From an uncultured Desulfobulbus sp. (lineage in GTDB: Bacteria > Desulfobacterota > Desulfobulbia > Desulfobulbales > Desulfobulbaceae), in assembly GCF_963664075.1 (NCBI RefSeq), contig NZ_OY760916.1:903501-967500 (forward strand): a DNA stretch of 64,000 nt, given 5' to 3'. The translations under genes and the position numbers were made by a program. The notes beneath the pieces were generated by a model, which was given only the letters and a program-made list of their open reading frames with translations, did not search any database and was not told where the DNA came from. Below are positions 7,787 to 17,056 of the stretch, one piece after another (the first letter of the stretch is position 1; each line of letters starts with the position of its first letter).

Positions 7787-9349
7787 ATGGCTGATAAGGT
7801 AAAACTGTTTGTTAACGGACAGGAAGTAGAAGTTGAATCAGGCAAAAATCTGATCGACGCTATAGGTGCTGTCGGCATTGAGATTCCTCATCTTTGCTAT
7901 CATCCGGCGCTTGGGGCAGATGGTAACTGCCGTATGTGTCTTGTTGGTATTGAGGATGGGCGTCCACCCATTGTTCCGGCATGTAAAACAAAAGCTGCCG
8001 AGGGCATGAAGGTGCTGCTCGATGCGGATCATATCAAAAAAATCCAGCACGACGTTATGGAGCTGGAGTTGATCAATCATCCCATCGACTGCCCCATTTG
8101 TGACCAGGCTGGTGAATGTAAACTTCAAGATTACTACATGAAGTATGACGGTCAGAAGAGTCGTATGACCGTTAAACCGGTAATGAAAGCCAAGAAATTG
8201 GATTTTGGTTCCGGTGTTGTGCACGATCAGGAACGCTGTATCCTCTGTGCACGTTGTGTTCGTTTCACCCGTCAGATCACCAAAACCGGCGAGCTGGGTA
8301 TTGTGAACCGTACGGATTATGCCCGGGTTAACATCTTCCCCGGTCGTCCGCTGGCGAATCGCTATGCGCTTAATGTGGTTGATCTCTGCCCGGTCGGTGC
8401 CATGACCTCCAGTGATTTCCGCTTTAAGCAAAGAGCGTGGTTCTTGACCAAGAGCCCGAGCATCTGTCAGGGCTGCAGCAAGGGCTGCAACATCTTTGTC
8501 GATCACAACCGTGAAAAATATAAAGACGATGTGATTTACCGCTATCGTCCTCGGCTCAATGAAAAGGTCAATGGCTACTTTATCTGTGATGAAGGCCGTA
8601 TGACCTATAAAGCTGAAAATGACAACCGTTTGATCACTGGCCTTGTGTCTGGCAAGGAAACGGGTTTAAGCGAAGCTGTTGAGGCGACTCGTCGCCTGAT
8701 TTCCGAGGCCAAAAAAATGGTCTTCCTGGTTTCCCCCAACAATACCCTTGAGCAGATGTATGCCATCAAGGCGTTTGCTGCTGAGGCAGGGGCTACACTT
8801 TCAGGCTTCTCTGAAGGCTATATCAAAGCAGGCGACGCTGATGGCTACCTGATTCAGGATGACAAATCAGCAAACCGCGCCTCCTTTGCACTGCTTGACA
8901 TCGAGAGTGCCAAGGCAGGCTTTGATACGGCGGTAGCCGATGCGGATTTGGTGATCAGTTTCAATAATGACCTGGACAAATCGCTTGCAGATGCTGAATT
9001 AAACAGCCTGCTTGAAAAAGCGCAGCTGGTCTATATTGGTACTTCACTGGGAACCTGCGCCTCTAAGGCTGCGGTGGCTCTGCCCATTGCTTCCTACAGT
9101 GAAGACTGCGGAAGCCTGATTAACATCGACCAGGTTCTGCAACAGTTTGCTGTTGCGGTTGTTAAAAACGAACCTGCTGCAAATCTCATCGAGGTTGTTC
9201 AACAACTCGGTGGTTCGATTGCCGGTGTGAAGGAGGCTCGTGCTGGTCTGATGGAATCTGTTGCCGCTCTGAAAGGCGTTAATCTGGAAGAGGTTCCCGC
9301 CGAGGGAATTGCATTAACCGATAACGAGGTCTCAAATGTCGCAGCTTGA
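7787..9349 (+). CDS. nuoG: NADH-quinone oxidoreductase subunit G (short form)
   Basis: Iron-sulfur subunit relaying electrons from NuoF to NuoI. The N-terminal half carries a [2Fe-2S] domain (CYHPALGADGNCRMC, PACKTKA), the His/Cys cluster (CPICDQAGECKLQDYY), a CILCARCVR cluster and a further [4Fe-4S] site CQGCSKGCNIFV. Only 520 residues, against about 680-900 in many bacteria: the C-terminal molybdopterin-like domain is shortened to a degenerate remnant. The end overlaps nuoH by 14 bases. Confidence 0.94.
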   Translation: MADKVKLFVNGQEVEVESGKNLIDAIGAVGIEIPHLCYHPALGADGNCRMCLVGIEDGRPPIVPACKTKAAEGMKVLLDADHIKKIQHDVMELELINHPIDCPICDQAGECKLQDYYMKYDGQKSRMTVKPVMKAKKLDFGSGVVHDQERCILCARCVRFTRQITKTGELGIVNRTDYARVNIFPGRPLANRYALNVVDLCPVGAMTSSDFRFKQRAWFLTKSPSICQGCSKGCNIFVDHNREKYKDDVIYRYRPRLNEKVNGYFICDEGRMTYKAENDNRLITGLVSGKETGLSEAVEATRRLISEAKKMVFLVSPNNTLEQMYAIKAFAAEAGATLSGFSEGYIKAGDADGYLIQDDKSANRASFALLDIESAKAGFDTAVADADLVISFNNDLDKSLADAELNSLLEKAQLVYIGTSLGTCASKAAVALPIASYSEDCGSLINIDQVLQQFAVAVVKNEPAANLIEVVQQLGGSIAGVKEARAGLMESVAALKGVNLEEVPAEGIALTDNEVSNVAA

Positions 9350-10622
9350 TATCTTACTCATAATCACCAGGGTCTGTTTCGGGGCCTTCGTACCGCTCTG
9401 CTTCATCGCAGTCTGTGTATGGATGGAACGAAGAGGGGCTGCTTTTTTCCAGGATCGTTCGGGGCCAAACCGGGCGAACATCTGTGGCTTTCGGGCGGGT
9501 GGTTTGGTGCAGAACCTGGCAGATGCAGTTAAACTCATCACTAAAGAAGACATTATTCCCGGGCATCTGAAACACAAATTCTATTTTGTGCTGGCGCCCT
9601 GTATCGTCTTCTGTATCGCTATTGCATCCTTTGCAGCGGTTCCTTTTGCCGATGTCATGAAAATCGGTGGGAAGGAATATATAATGCAAACGATTCCAAC
9701 CGATCTGGGAATCCTCTGGTTCCTGGCAATCGCCGGTTTTGGTGTCTACGGCATCATTCTGGCTGGTTGGTCTTCACACAATAAATACGGTGTGCTTGGT
9801 GGACTTCGTGCAGCTGCACAGGTTATCAGCTACGAAATTCCCATGGGACTGGCAATCGTCAGCGCCCTGATCGTCTACGGCACCGTCAACTTAACCGGTA
9901 TCGCCCAGTTCCAGGGCCAGCTGCTTTTTGGTTTCATCCCCATGTGGGGTGTGGTCCTGCAGCCCCTGGGCGCCATCATCTTTATCGTGGCTGCCTTTGC
10001 TGAGGCCAACCGTACTCCCTTTGACCTGGCTGAGGGTGAGAGTGAGCTGGTTGCCGGTTTCCATGTTGAGTATTCCTCAATGAAGTTCGGTATGTTTTTC
10101 ATGGGTGAGTATGTGGCCATGTTCACCAATGCCGCTATCATTGTCACCCTCTACTTCGGTGGGTTCCAGATTCCCTGGCTTGCAACGGAAACCTTGGTTG
10201 CCTATGCTCGTCCGCTGACCGTGCTGATGATGATCGCCGTTCCGGCCTGCGGGTGGATCTTTACCCTGTGGATGAACAAAAATAACCGCAGCCACTACGA
10301 GCATGAGACCGATTATCGTGATCGTGAAGTTGCTGTCTATACGAAGATCGTTTGGGGTATCGTTGCAGCGATTGATGTCATGCTCTTTGTCTATCTGGTC
10401 GCCGCTTCCGGTGGAGACGCAGACCGCGTCCTGGTCATGTTTCTTCAGGTCTTCACCTTCTTGATCAAAACCACGATGATGTGTTTTGTCTATGTCTGGG
10501 TTCGTTGGACATTACCTCGTTTCCGCTATGATCAGCTGCAGAGGTTAGGCTGGCAAACACTCCTGCCGCTTTCGTTGCTGAATATTTTCATCACAAGTGC
10601 AGTAGTCGTTGCATTGAGTTAA
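9336..10622 (+). CDS. nuoH: NADH-quinone oxidoreductase subunit H with extra membrane segment
   Basis: Membrane subunit forming the quinone-channel floor. Family motifs are present: ERRGAAFFQDRSGPNRAN, EANRTPFDLAEGESELVAGF and, at the end, WVRWTLPRFRYDQLQRLGW. At 428 residues it is about 80-100 longer than typical NuoH. The excess lies between FGGFQIPWL (about 280) and VFTFLIKTTMM (about 380) and adds two hydrophobic segments separated by a charged loop (NNRSHYEHETDYRDRE). Start ATG 9336 lies inside the end of nuoG. Confidence 0.94.
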   Translation: MSQLDILLIITRVCFGAFVPLCFIAVCVWMERRGAAFFQDRSGPNRANICGFRAGGLVQNLADAVKLITKEDIIPGHLKHKFYFVLAPCIVFCIAIASFAAVPFADVMKIGGKEYIMQTIPTDLGILWFLAIAGFGVYGIILAGWSSHNKYGVLGGLRAAAQVISYEIPMGLAIVSALIVYGTVNLTGIAQFQGQLLFGFIPMWGVVLQPLGAIIFIVAAFAEANRTPFDLAEGESELVAGFHVEYSSMKFGMFFMGEYVAMFTNAAIIVTLYFGGFQIPWLATETLVAYARPLTVLMMIAVPACGWIFTLWMNKNNRSHYEHETDYRDREVAVYTKIVWGIVAAIDVMLFVYLVAASGGDADRVLVMFLQVFTFLIKTTMMCFVYVWVRWTLPRFRYDQLQRLGWQTLLPLSLLNIFITSAVVVALS

Positions 10623-10635
10623 GAGAGGATCTGGC

Positions 10636-11160
10636 ATGAGTGGAAAAGTTAAAATAATGGAGCGTAGAGGTAAAGACCTCTACGAACGAGTCTATCTCAT
10701 TGAGGTTTTTAAAGGAATGGCCACTACCTTTGGTCACTTCTTACGAAACTTCCTGGATAACTCGAAGCTTTTGGTCAGGCACTATCCGGAACAAAAACCT
10801 GAGATAACCGCCCGGTGGAGAGGTCGCCATCGTCTGACCAAACATGAAGACGGCACCATGAAGTGTGTGGCCTGTTTCATGTGTCAGACCAACTGTCCTG
10901 CAAAATGTATCATGATCGAAGCCGGTGAGCGTACCGATGGACGCACTGAAAAGATGCCCGTTCGCTTTGACATTGATCTGCTTGAGTGCATCTACTGCGG
11001 TTACTGTGTTGAAGCATGCCCCATGGATGCCATCCGTATGGATACAGGTATTTTCTCAGTTACCGGGAATGAGCGAGAATCCTTTGTCATGAACCTGGAG
11101 GATCTGCTCGCTACACCAGGTGCATTCTCCGAAGAAGAGTATAAGAAAGGGGGCGCTTGA
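10636..11160 (+). CDS. nuoI: NADH-quinone oxidoreductase subunit I (two 4Fe-4S clusters)
   Basis: Ferredoxin-like subunit connecting the peripheral arm to cluster N2. 174 residues with two clusters: CVACFMCQTNCPAKC and CIYCGYCVEACPMDA. AGAGGA precedes ATG 10636. Normal length and normal position between nuoH and nuoJ. Confidence 0.95.
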   Translation: MSGKVKIMERRGKDLYERVYLIEVFKGMATTFGHFLRNFLDNSKLLVRHYPEQKPEITARWRGRHRLTKHEDGTMKCVACFMCQTNCPAKCIMIEAGERTDGRTEKMPVRFDIDLLECIYCGYCVEACPMDAIRMDTGIFSVTGNERESFVMNLEDLLATPGAFSEEEYKKGGA

Positions 11161-11164
11161 TATC

Positions 11165-11677
11165 ATGTTTGCCGACGGGCTATTTATGTTATTTGCCGTC
11201 CTAGCTGTGCTAGGAGCGGCTGGATTGGTGCTGTTTCGTCACCCGATGAACGGAGCTATGAGTTTTGTTATCACGCTGATTTCCCTGGCCGGTCTCTATG
11301 CCTTGCTGTCAGCCAAGCTCATCTTCGCCCTGCAGCTGATTGTTTATGCCGGTGCGATCATGTCACTCATTATCTTCATCATCATGTTCCTGAATATTCA
11401 GCCTGAGGATCTGCCCAAAGAAGAGGGCAAACTTCTCAATATACTCGGAGCGCTCATTATCGTCGCTCCCATTGGATATTTTCTGGTGAAAATCGTCAAC
11501 CGCCTGCCCAATGCCACAACCGAGCTGATCGGGAATAACTTTGGCGGCGTCAAACCGGTAGGTCTCTTGCTGTTCAAAGACTGGCTGGTACCGTTTGAGA
11601 TTGTCTCCATCCTGCTTCTGGTCTCCCTGATGGGTGCCCTCTTGCTTGCAGGGAAGAAGAAGGAGGTCAGTAAATGA
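11165..11677 (+). CDS. nuoJ: NADH-quinone oxidoreductase subunit J
   Basis: Membrane subunit with five hydrophobic segments; the third contains the typical LQLIVYAGAIMSLIIFIIMF. The frame is open from 11120 inside nuoI, but ATG 11165 follows GAAAGGGGG at a good distance and matches the usual NuoJ N-terminus, giving 170 residues. It overlaps nuoK by four bases. Confidence 0.94.
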   Translation: MFADGLFMLFAVLAVLGAAGLVLFRHPMNGAMSFVITLISLAGLYALLSAKLIFALQLIVYAGAIMSLIIFIIMFLNIQPEDLPKEEGKLLNILGALIIVAPIGYFLVKIVNRLPNATTELIGNNFGGVKPVGLLLFKDWLVPFEIVSILLLVSLMGALLLAGKKKEVSK

Positions 11678-11970
11678 TACACAGTTATTTGTACTTAAGT
11701 ATCATTCTTTTCTGTTTAGGTGTGGTCGGCGTCATTTCTCGTCGCAATGTCTTCACCGTGTTCATGTCCATCGAGTTGATGCTCAACTCCGCTAACCTGG
11801 CGTTCATCGCATTTTCCCGGGTTCACGAGAGCATGGACGGACATGTACTTGCGATGATGGTCATGGCCGTAGCTGCTGCTGAAGCCGCCCTGGCTCTAGC
11901 TGTGGTTATCTTACTGCATAAACACAAAAGCAAGCTCGACACCAACGTGTTTAGCCTGCTGAAAGGGTGA
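11674..11970 (+). CDS. nuoK: NADH-quinone oxidoreductase subunit K
   Basis: Small antiporter-like membrane subunit, 98 residues, three hydrophobic segments with the conserved Glu of FMSIELMLNSANLAF and a second acidic residue in AAAEAALALAVVI. Start overlaps nuoJ (ATGA). Confidence 0.95.
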   Translation: MIHSYLYLSIILFCLGVVGVISRRNVFTVFMSIELMLNSANLAFIAFSRVHESMDGHVLAMMVMAVAAAEAALALAVVILLHKHKSKLDTNVFSLLKG

Positions 11971-11974
11971 TACC

Positions 11975-13888
11975 ATGGAACATAGTGTAACCTACCTTGG
12001 TCTGATACCCCTCTTTCCGTTGATGGGAGCGGTACTTATCGGACTGCTGCATGTTTTTACCTGTAACCGAAGAAAGTTACCGGAGATGCTCTACGGGCTT
12101 TTGGCCTGTGTGGGACCGGTACTCTCTTTTATCATGGCACTGAAGATATTCTTCGCCCTTAAGGGGATGCCTGCAGATGAGCGCTTCTTAAGCCAGGTGG
12201 CATTTACCTGGTTCTCTGTGGGCGATCTGCATATCAATATGGGTTTTCTGGCCGATCCTTTAAGCAGTCTGATGCTGCTGTTTGTGACCCTGATCGGTTC
12301 ATTGATTCATATTTATTCCATCGGCTACATGAAAGGGGATAAGAACTTCGGTAAGTTCTTCTCCTACCTGAACCTTTTCCTCGGCTCCATGCTGATTCTG
12401 GTTCTGGGTGACAGCCCTGTGGTTATGTTTGTCGGTTGGGAAGGCGTGGGGCTTTGCTCTTACCTCCTGATCAGCTTCTACTCCGATGGAACCGATAACG
12501 TCCTGGCCGGTAACAAGGCCTTCATCGTCAACCGTGTGGGTGACCTTGGTTTTGTCTTGGGTATGGCTTTCCTCTTCTGGGGAATCGGCTCCCATGGCTT
12601 TGACTATATGTCGCTCAAAGCTAATGTCCATCATCTGGCTCCGGGGGTTGCTCTGGCTGCCTGTCTGTTGCTCTTTGTCGGTGCCACCGGTAAATCTGCT
12701 CAGATTCCGTTGTATGTGTGGTTGCCCGATGCCATGGCCGGTCCTACTCCGGTTTCTGCACTCATCCATGCCGCAACCATGGTTACCGCTGGTGTCTACA
12801 TGGTTGCCCGTTTCAGTTTTTTGTATGCACACGTAGAACTCGCAGGAACCATCGTTGCCTGGGTTGGTATTCTCACCGCTCTTCTGGCCGCCATCTTTGG
12901 TATGTTCCAGGATGACATTAAAAAAGTGCTGGCCTACTCAACCGTATCCCAGCTTGGTTACATGTTCGCCGGTGTTGGTGTTGCTGCCTACTCCGCTGGT
13001 ATCTTCCACGTCTTTACCCACGCATTTTTCAAAGCTCTGCTCTTCCTTGGGGCTGGATCAGTTATTTACGCCCTGCACCATGAGCAGAATATCTGGAAAA
13101 TGGGTGGCCTGAAAAAGAAGATGCCCAAGACCTACATCACCATGCTGATTGGTGCCTTGGCCCTTTCCGGCTGTCCGCCTTTCAGTGGTTTCTTTTCAAA
13201 AGACGAGATCCTTTACTCTGCCCTTGCAAGCGGACACTTTGGAATCTGGGCGGTTGGTGTGCTGGTAGCCGGTATGACCGCATACTACACCTTCCGCATG
13301 ATGTTTGTTGTTTTCCATGGCGAGCCCCGCGATCAGCATGCCTATGACCATGCCCAGGAATCACCGGCTGTTATGACAGTGCCTCTGATCATCCTGGCTG
13401 TTGGTGCGCTCTTTGCCGGTTTCCTGAACCTGCCTGCCATCTTCGGTGGCGACCAGCTGGTTTCCCATTGGCTCGCTCCAAGTGTTACTGAACATCATCC
13501 TCATACAGGGATCTTTGTCGAGATCATCGCCATTGGTGCTTCAGTCGTTGCTTTTATTATCGGTATCAAGGCTGCGTACTCCCGCTTTGGTAAAGGCGCC
13601 GAGGAACCGAGTTTCTCTGGCTTCGCCGATTTCGCTTATCACAAGTTCTACGTTGATGAGTTGTATGACGCAGTTATTGTTCAGCCCTACAAACGTGTTG
13701 GTGCTGCAATCTGGAAAACCATCGAACCCAACGTCACTGATGCTCCGGTGAAGAGTGTAAGTACGCTGTATATGTTGCTTGGTTCCGCATTCAAGATCTT
13801 ACAGGTCGGCTATGTTCGGGTCTACGCAATCTATATGATCATCGGCCTGAGTGTCATGAGTTTGTTCCTCTCTCAAACGCTGAACTGA
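11975..13888 (+). CDS. nuoL: NADH-quinone oxidoreductase subunit L
   Basis: Largest proton-pumping, Mrp-antiporter-like subunit, 637 residues. It carries GWEGVGLCSYLLISFY, WLPDAMAGPTPVSALIHAAT and the lateral-helix C-terminal region after about residue 500. Begins 4 bases after nuoK. Confidence 0.95.
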   Translation: MEHSVTYLGLIPLFPLMGAVLIGLLHVFTCNRRKLPEMLYGLLACVGPVLSFIMALKIFFALKGMPADERFLSQVAFTWFSVGDLHINMGFLADPLSSLMLLFVTLIGSLIHIYSIGYMKGDKNFGKFFSYLNLFLGSMLILVLGDSPVVMFVGWEGVGLCSYLLISFYSDGTDNVLAGNKAFIVNRVGDLGFVLGMAFLFWGIGSHGFDYMSLKANVHHLAPGVALAACLLLFVGATGKSAQIPLYVWLPDAMAGPTPVSALIHAATMVTAGVYMVARFSFLYAHVELAGTIVAWVGILTALLAAIFGMFQDDIKKVLAYSTVSQLGYMFAGVGVAAYSAGIFHVFTHAFFKALLFLGAGSVIYALHHEQNIWKMGGLKKKMPKTYITMLIGALALSGCPPFSGFFSKDEILYSALASGHFGIWAVGVLVAGMTAYYTFRMMFVVFHGEPRDQHAYDHAQESPAVMTVPLIILAVGALFAGFLNLPAIFGGDQLVSHWLAPSVTEHHPHTGIFVEIIAIGASVVAFIIGIKAAYSRFGKGAEEPSFSGFADFAYHKFYVDELYDAVIVQPYKRVGAAIWKTIEPNVTDAPVKSVSTLYMLLGSAFKILQVGYVRVYAIYMIIGLSVMSLFLSQTLN

Positions 13889-13900
13889 TAAGGTGAACAA

Positions 13901-15424
13901 ATGTTTGAACATGTCCTTTCGTTTATAATCTTCTTGCCCATCGTTGCCGGGGTGTTGCTTCTGGCAACCCCGGCAAACAGGACGGTTGCACGGTTCACCG
14001 GGATGGTTATCTCCCTGGCCGCTCTCGTTCTCAGCCTGGATATGTATTTCAAGTTCCAGGCTACCGGGCATCTTGAATTTGTTGAAAATATTCCCTGGAT
14101 TCAGTCCCTGGGCGTAAACTACTCCCTGGGTGTGGACGGCATCAGCCTGTTCATCCTCATGGCTACCTCTGTGCTGCTGCCGATGGTGTACTTCATCTTC
14201 TCCACCAAGGAGAAGGGATACTACGCCAACCTGTTGTTGGTACAGGGAGCCATGACCGGTGCCATCTGCGCCACCGATATGATCCTGTTCTACATCTTCT
14301 GGGAAGTTATGCTCCTGCCGGTTTTCTTCATGCTCGGCCTTTATGGCGGTGAGAAAAAACTGTCTGCGACGCTTAAAATCACCCTCTACACCATCGCTGG
14401 TTCACTGCTGATGCTGGCTGCCATCATTTATCTTGGTGTCACCTATCACGCACAGTTTGGCGAGTGGTCCTTTGCCATGAATAAGATGGCAAACCTCAAC
14501 CTGGAAGGCCGCGTTGCCGCGCTCGCCTTCTTTGGCTTTATGATTGCCTTTGCAATCAAAATTCCGCTGTTCCCGTTTCACACCTGGTTGCCCGATGCCT
14601 ATACCGAGGCTCCGACTGCGACAACCTTCGTTCTTTCCGCTGTTATGGCAAAGATCGGTGTCTACGGTGTTGTTCGTTTTGTTCTTCCTGTCTTTGACAT
14701 GGAGTTTGCTCGTTACGCTATCCTGCTCTCTTATTTAGGTGTGATTGGCATGATGTACTGCGGTATCGCCGCAATCGCGCAAAAGGATTTCAAACGGATG
14801 CTGGCCTTCTCCTCTGCCTCCCATATGGGTGTTATTGCCTTGGGTGTGTTCTGTATGAACGTGCAGGCGCTGACCGGATCCATCTACCAGATCGTTGCCC
14901 ATGCAACCTCCACTGGTGTGCTCTTCCTTTTTGCCGGTGTGCTTGAGCAACGCACCCAGACCCGTTCCATTGAAGAGCTTGGTGGCATCGCAGCTAAAGC
15001 TCCAGTATTCGCCCTCTACTTTGCCATCGCCATGCTGGCATCTGTCGGTCTGCCTGGTACCAGCGGGTTCATTGGCGAGTTCATGATCATCCTTGGTGCA
15101 ATTAAGTTTAACACCGTGATTGGTGTATTGGCAGGAACCACCCTTATTGTTGGTGTCTGCTACATGCTGTGGATGTTCCAGCGTGTGTTTTACGAAAATC
15201 CTACTCCCAAATCAGAAGGCTTTAAAGATCTGAGCCTGGTGGAAGGGTTGACCTTCCTGCCTGTTATCCTGCTGATTATTGCCATGGGTGTTTTTCCCAA
15301 CACCTTCCTCAGCAAGATTACCCCGACCACGGAGTTGGTGTTTTCACAGAGTGAGCCTGCCGCTGTGCATACAGCTGCGGTAACACCTGTCCAGGTTCCT
15401 GGGCTTAACCTAGAAAAGAACTAA
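13901..15424 (+). CDS. nuoM: NADH-quinone oxidoreductase subunit M
   Basis: Proton-pumping antiporter-like subunit, 507 residues. Motifs LGVDGISLFILMATS, FWEVMLLPVFFMLGLYGG (with the conserved Glu) and TWLPDAYTEAPTATTFVLSA identify NuoM rather than L or N. Start ATG 13901 has AAGGTG upstream. Confidence 0.95.
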   Translation: MFEHVLSFIIFLPIVAGVLLLATPANRTVARFTGMVISLAALVLSLDMYFKFQATGHLEFVENIPWIQSLGVNYSLGVDGISLFILMATSVLLPMVYFIFSTKEKGYYANLLLVQGAMTGAICATDMILFYIFWEVMLLPVFFMLGLYGGEKKLSATLKITLYTIAGSLLMLAAIIYLGVTYHAQFGEWSFAMNKMANLNLEGRVAALAFFGFMIAFAIKIPLFPFHTWLPDAYTEAPTATTFVLSAVMAKIGVYGVVRFVLPVFDMEFARYAILLSYLGVIGMMYCGIAAIAQKDFKRMLAFSSASHMGVIALGVFCMNVQALTGSIYQIVAHATSTGVLFLFAGVLEQRTQTRSIEELGGIAAKAPVFALYFAIAMLASVGLPGTSGFIGEFMIILGAIKFNTVIGVLAGTTLIVGVCYMLWMFQRVFYENPTPKSEGFKDLSLVEGLTFLPVILLIIAMGVFPNTFLSKITPTTELVFSQSEPAAVHTAAVTPVQVPGLNLEKN

Positions 15425-15439
15425 GGCCGGATAACCATC

Positions 15440-16858
15440 ATGACAAACGATTTAATGTTACTCTTACCACTGATTATCGTTGGTGTGGGGGCAATTGTAC
15501 TGATGCTCTCCTCCGCCTATAAACTTTTAAACAATACGACTGCGGCACTGGGTAGTGCAGCCATCTTCGCGGTCGCATTCTTGGTGCAGCTGTCCTTTTG
15601 TCTTCAAGGTAATGCTGTTATCTTCTCTGATACCTTTAATGGTATCCTGGTGGCGAGCACCTTTTCAAAAGGTGCAGGCCTGGTCATCCTGGCCTGTGGT
15701 CTGTTTACTTCCTTAAGCGCACAGACCTACTTCAGAGAAAATGATTTCTGCAGCCCTGAGTTCTACAGTCTCACAGTGTTTGCCGCTTCTGGCATGCTCT
15801 TGTTGACCATGACCCAGGAATTGATCTCGGCCTTTATCGCCCTTGAGATCATGTCGCTGGCCATCTACATTCTGGTTGGATACGATCGCAAAAATGTGAT
15901 CGCTGCAGAAGCCGTTTTGAAGTATCTCATGCTGGGTGCCTTTGCCGGTGCCTTCCTGACCATGGGAACTGCGTTTATCTATGGGCAAACCGGAACTACC
16001 CAGTTCGCTAAGATTGGCCAATATGTCGCTACTAACGGCTTTGCCCAGTCTCCTGCAATTATTGGAGGGGCGTTTTTTATCCTGGTTGCCTTTCTTTTCA
16101 AGGCGGCTGCTTTTCCCTTCCATGCCTGGGTTATCGATGTCTATGATGGTGCTTCCATTCCAATCACCGGGTACATGGCGACAGGCTTGAAAACTGCTAT
16201 TTTTGCTGTTTTTGCAAATTTTCTGGTGGCGGATGCCCAGCTGCATGCAGGTTGGATAACCTTCCTCTTCTATGTAGCTGTCCTCACCATGTTTGCCGGT
16301 AACCTGATTGCCATTGGTCAGCATTCGCTCAAACGTATGCTGGCTGCCTCTGGTATTGTACACTCCGGCTACCTGCTTATCGCCTTGGTGGCAGTTTCAA
16401 CTGAATCCTTTAGTGGATCAGTTATTGCTTACTACCTGGCGGCGTATGCTGCGGGTACTTTGGGTATCTTCTCTGCCCTGAGCTACTTGAGCGGTAAAGG
16501 TGAGAAACGGGTGAGCTTTGATGACTTCAAAGGGTTGGCCAAGGTTCGTCCGTACTCAGCCGCTGCGATCAGCATCTTTCTGCTGTCCATGGCTGGAATT
16601 CCGCCGACGGCAGGTTTCATGGGTAAATTCTACATTATTACCAGTGCCATTGACGCAGGTCAGGTTACCTTGGCTGTTTTGGGTATTATCTCCAGTGTCA
16701 TCTCCATGTGGTACTACCTGCGCCTGATCATCAACATGTACTTTCATGAGGCCGAAGAGTCTTTCGCAGATGCTGTACCATCAAGCCTGGCTTCTGCCTG
16801 TACCTTTGCGCTTGCTTTCTGTGTGTTTGCTATCAGCTTGTATCCGCTGGCTATCTAA
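15440..16858 (+). CDS. nuoN: NADH-quinone oxidoreductase subunit N
   Basis: Third antiporter-like subunit and last gene of the operon, 472 residues. Seen: FIALEIMSLAIYILVGYDR and FPFHAWVIDVYDGASIPITG with the conserved Lys/His positions. A terminator follows 28 bases after the stop, so the whole nuo set can be one transcript of about 13.5 kb. Confidence 0.95.
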   Translation: MTNDLMLLLPLIIVGVGAIVLMLSSAYKLLNNTTAALGSAAIFAVAFLVQLSFCLQGNAVIFSDTFNGILVASTFSKGAGLVILACGLFTSLSAQTYFRENDFCSPEFYSLTVFAASGMLLLTMTQELISAFIALEIMSLAIYILVGYDRKNVIAAEAVLKYLMLGAFAGAFLTMGTAFIYGQTGTTQFAKIGQYVATNGFAQSPAIIGGAFFILVAFLFKAAAFPFHAWVIDVYDGASIPITGYMATGLKTAIFAVFANFLVADAQLHAGWITFLFYVAVLTMFAGNLIAIGQHSLKRMLAASGIVHSGYLLIALVAVSTESFSGSVIAYYLAAYAAGTLGIFSALSYLSGKGEKRVSFDDFKGLAKVRPYSAAAISIFLLSMAGIPPTAGFMGKFYIITSAIDAGQVTLAVLGIISSVISMWYYLRLIINMYFHEAEESFADAVPSSLASACTFALAFCVFAISLYPLAI

Positions 16859-16886
16859 TCTCAGCTCGCGTAGAGCGCACTGATTC

Positions 16887-16921
16887 AAAAAAGGGTTCGG
16901 AATACTTTCCGAACCCTTTTT
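16887..16921 (+). terminator. Terminator of the nuo operon
   Basis: Perfect stem of 14 or more bases (AAAAGGGTTCGGAA and its complement) around the TACT loop, with A and T runs on both sides. Placed directly after nuoN. Confidence 0.92.
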
Positions 16922-16965
16922 GTTTTTTTGCATTTTTAACACCGTCACGTACCTGTTCTTCTCGC

Positions 16966-16997
16966 TTGACAGGATGGCCTCATGAGGTCAGTATAGG
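16966..16997 (+). promoter_or_regulatory. Long-spacer promoter with central dyad (MerR-type layout)
   Basis: TTGACA (16966-16971) and TATAGG (16992-16997) are separated by 20 bases instead of 17. Between them lies the near-perfect palindrome TGGCCTCATGAGGTCA (16975-16990). This spacing with a central dyad is the layout of MerR-family activated promoters. It would drive the hybrid kinase starting 60 bases downstream. No merR-like gene is in the window. Confidence 0.4.
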
Positions 16998-17056
16998 CAG
17001 CAGTCACCCCGTTGGATTGATGGATGCTCTATTTTCCCTTTGCTCGCGAGGAATAA

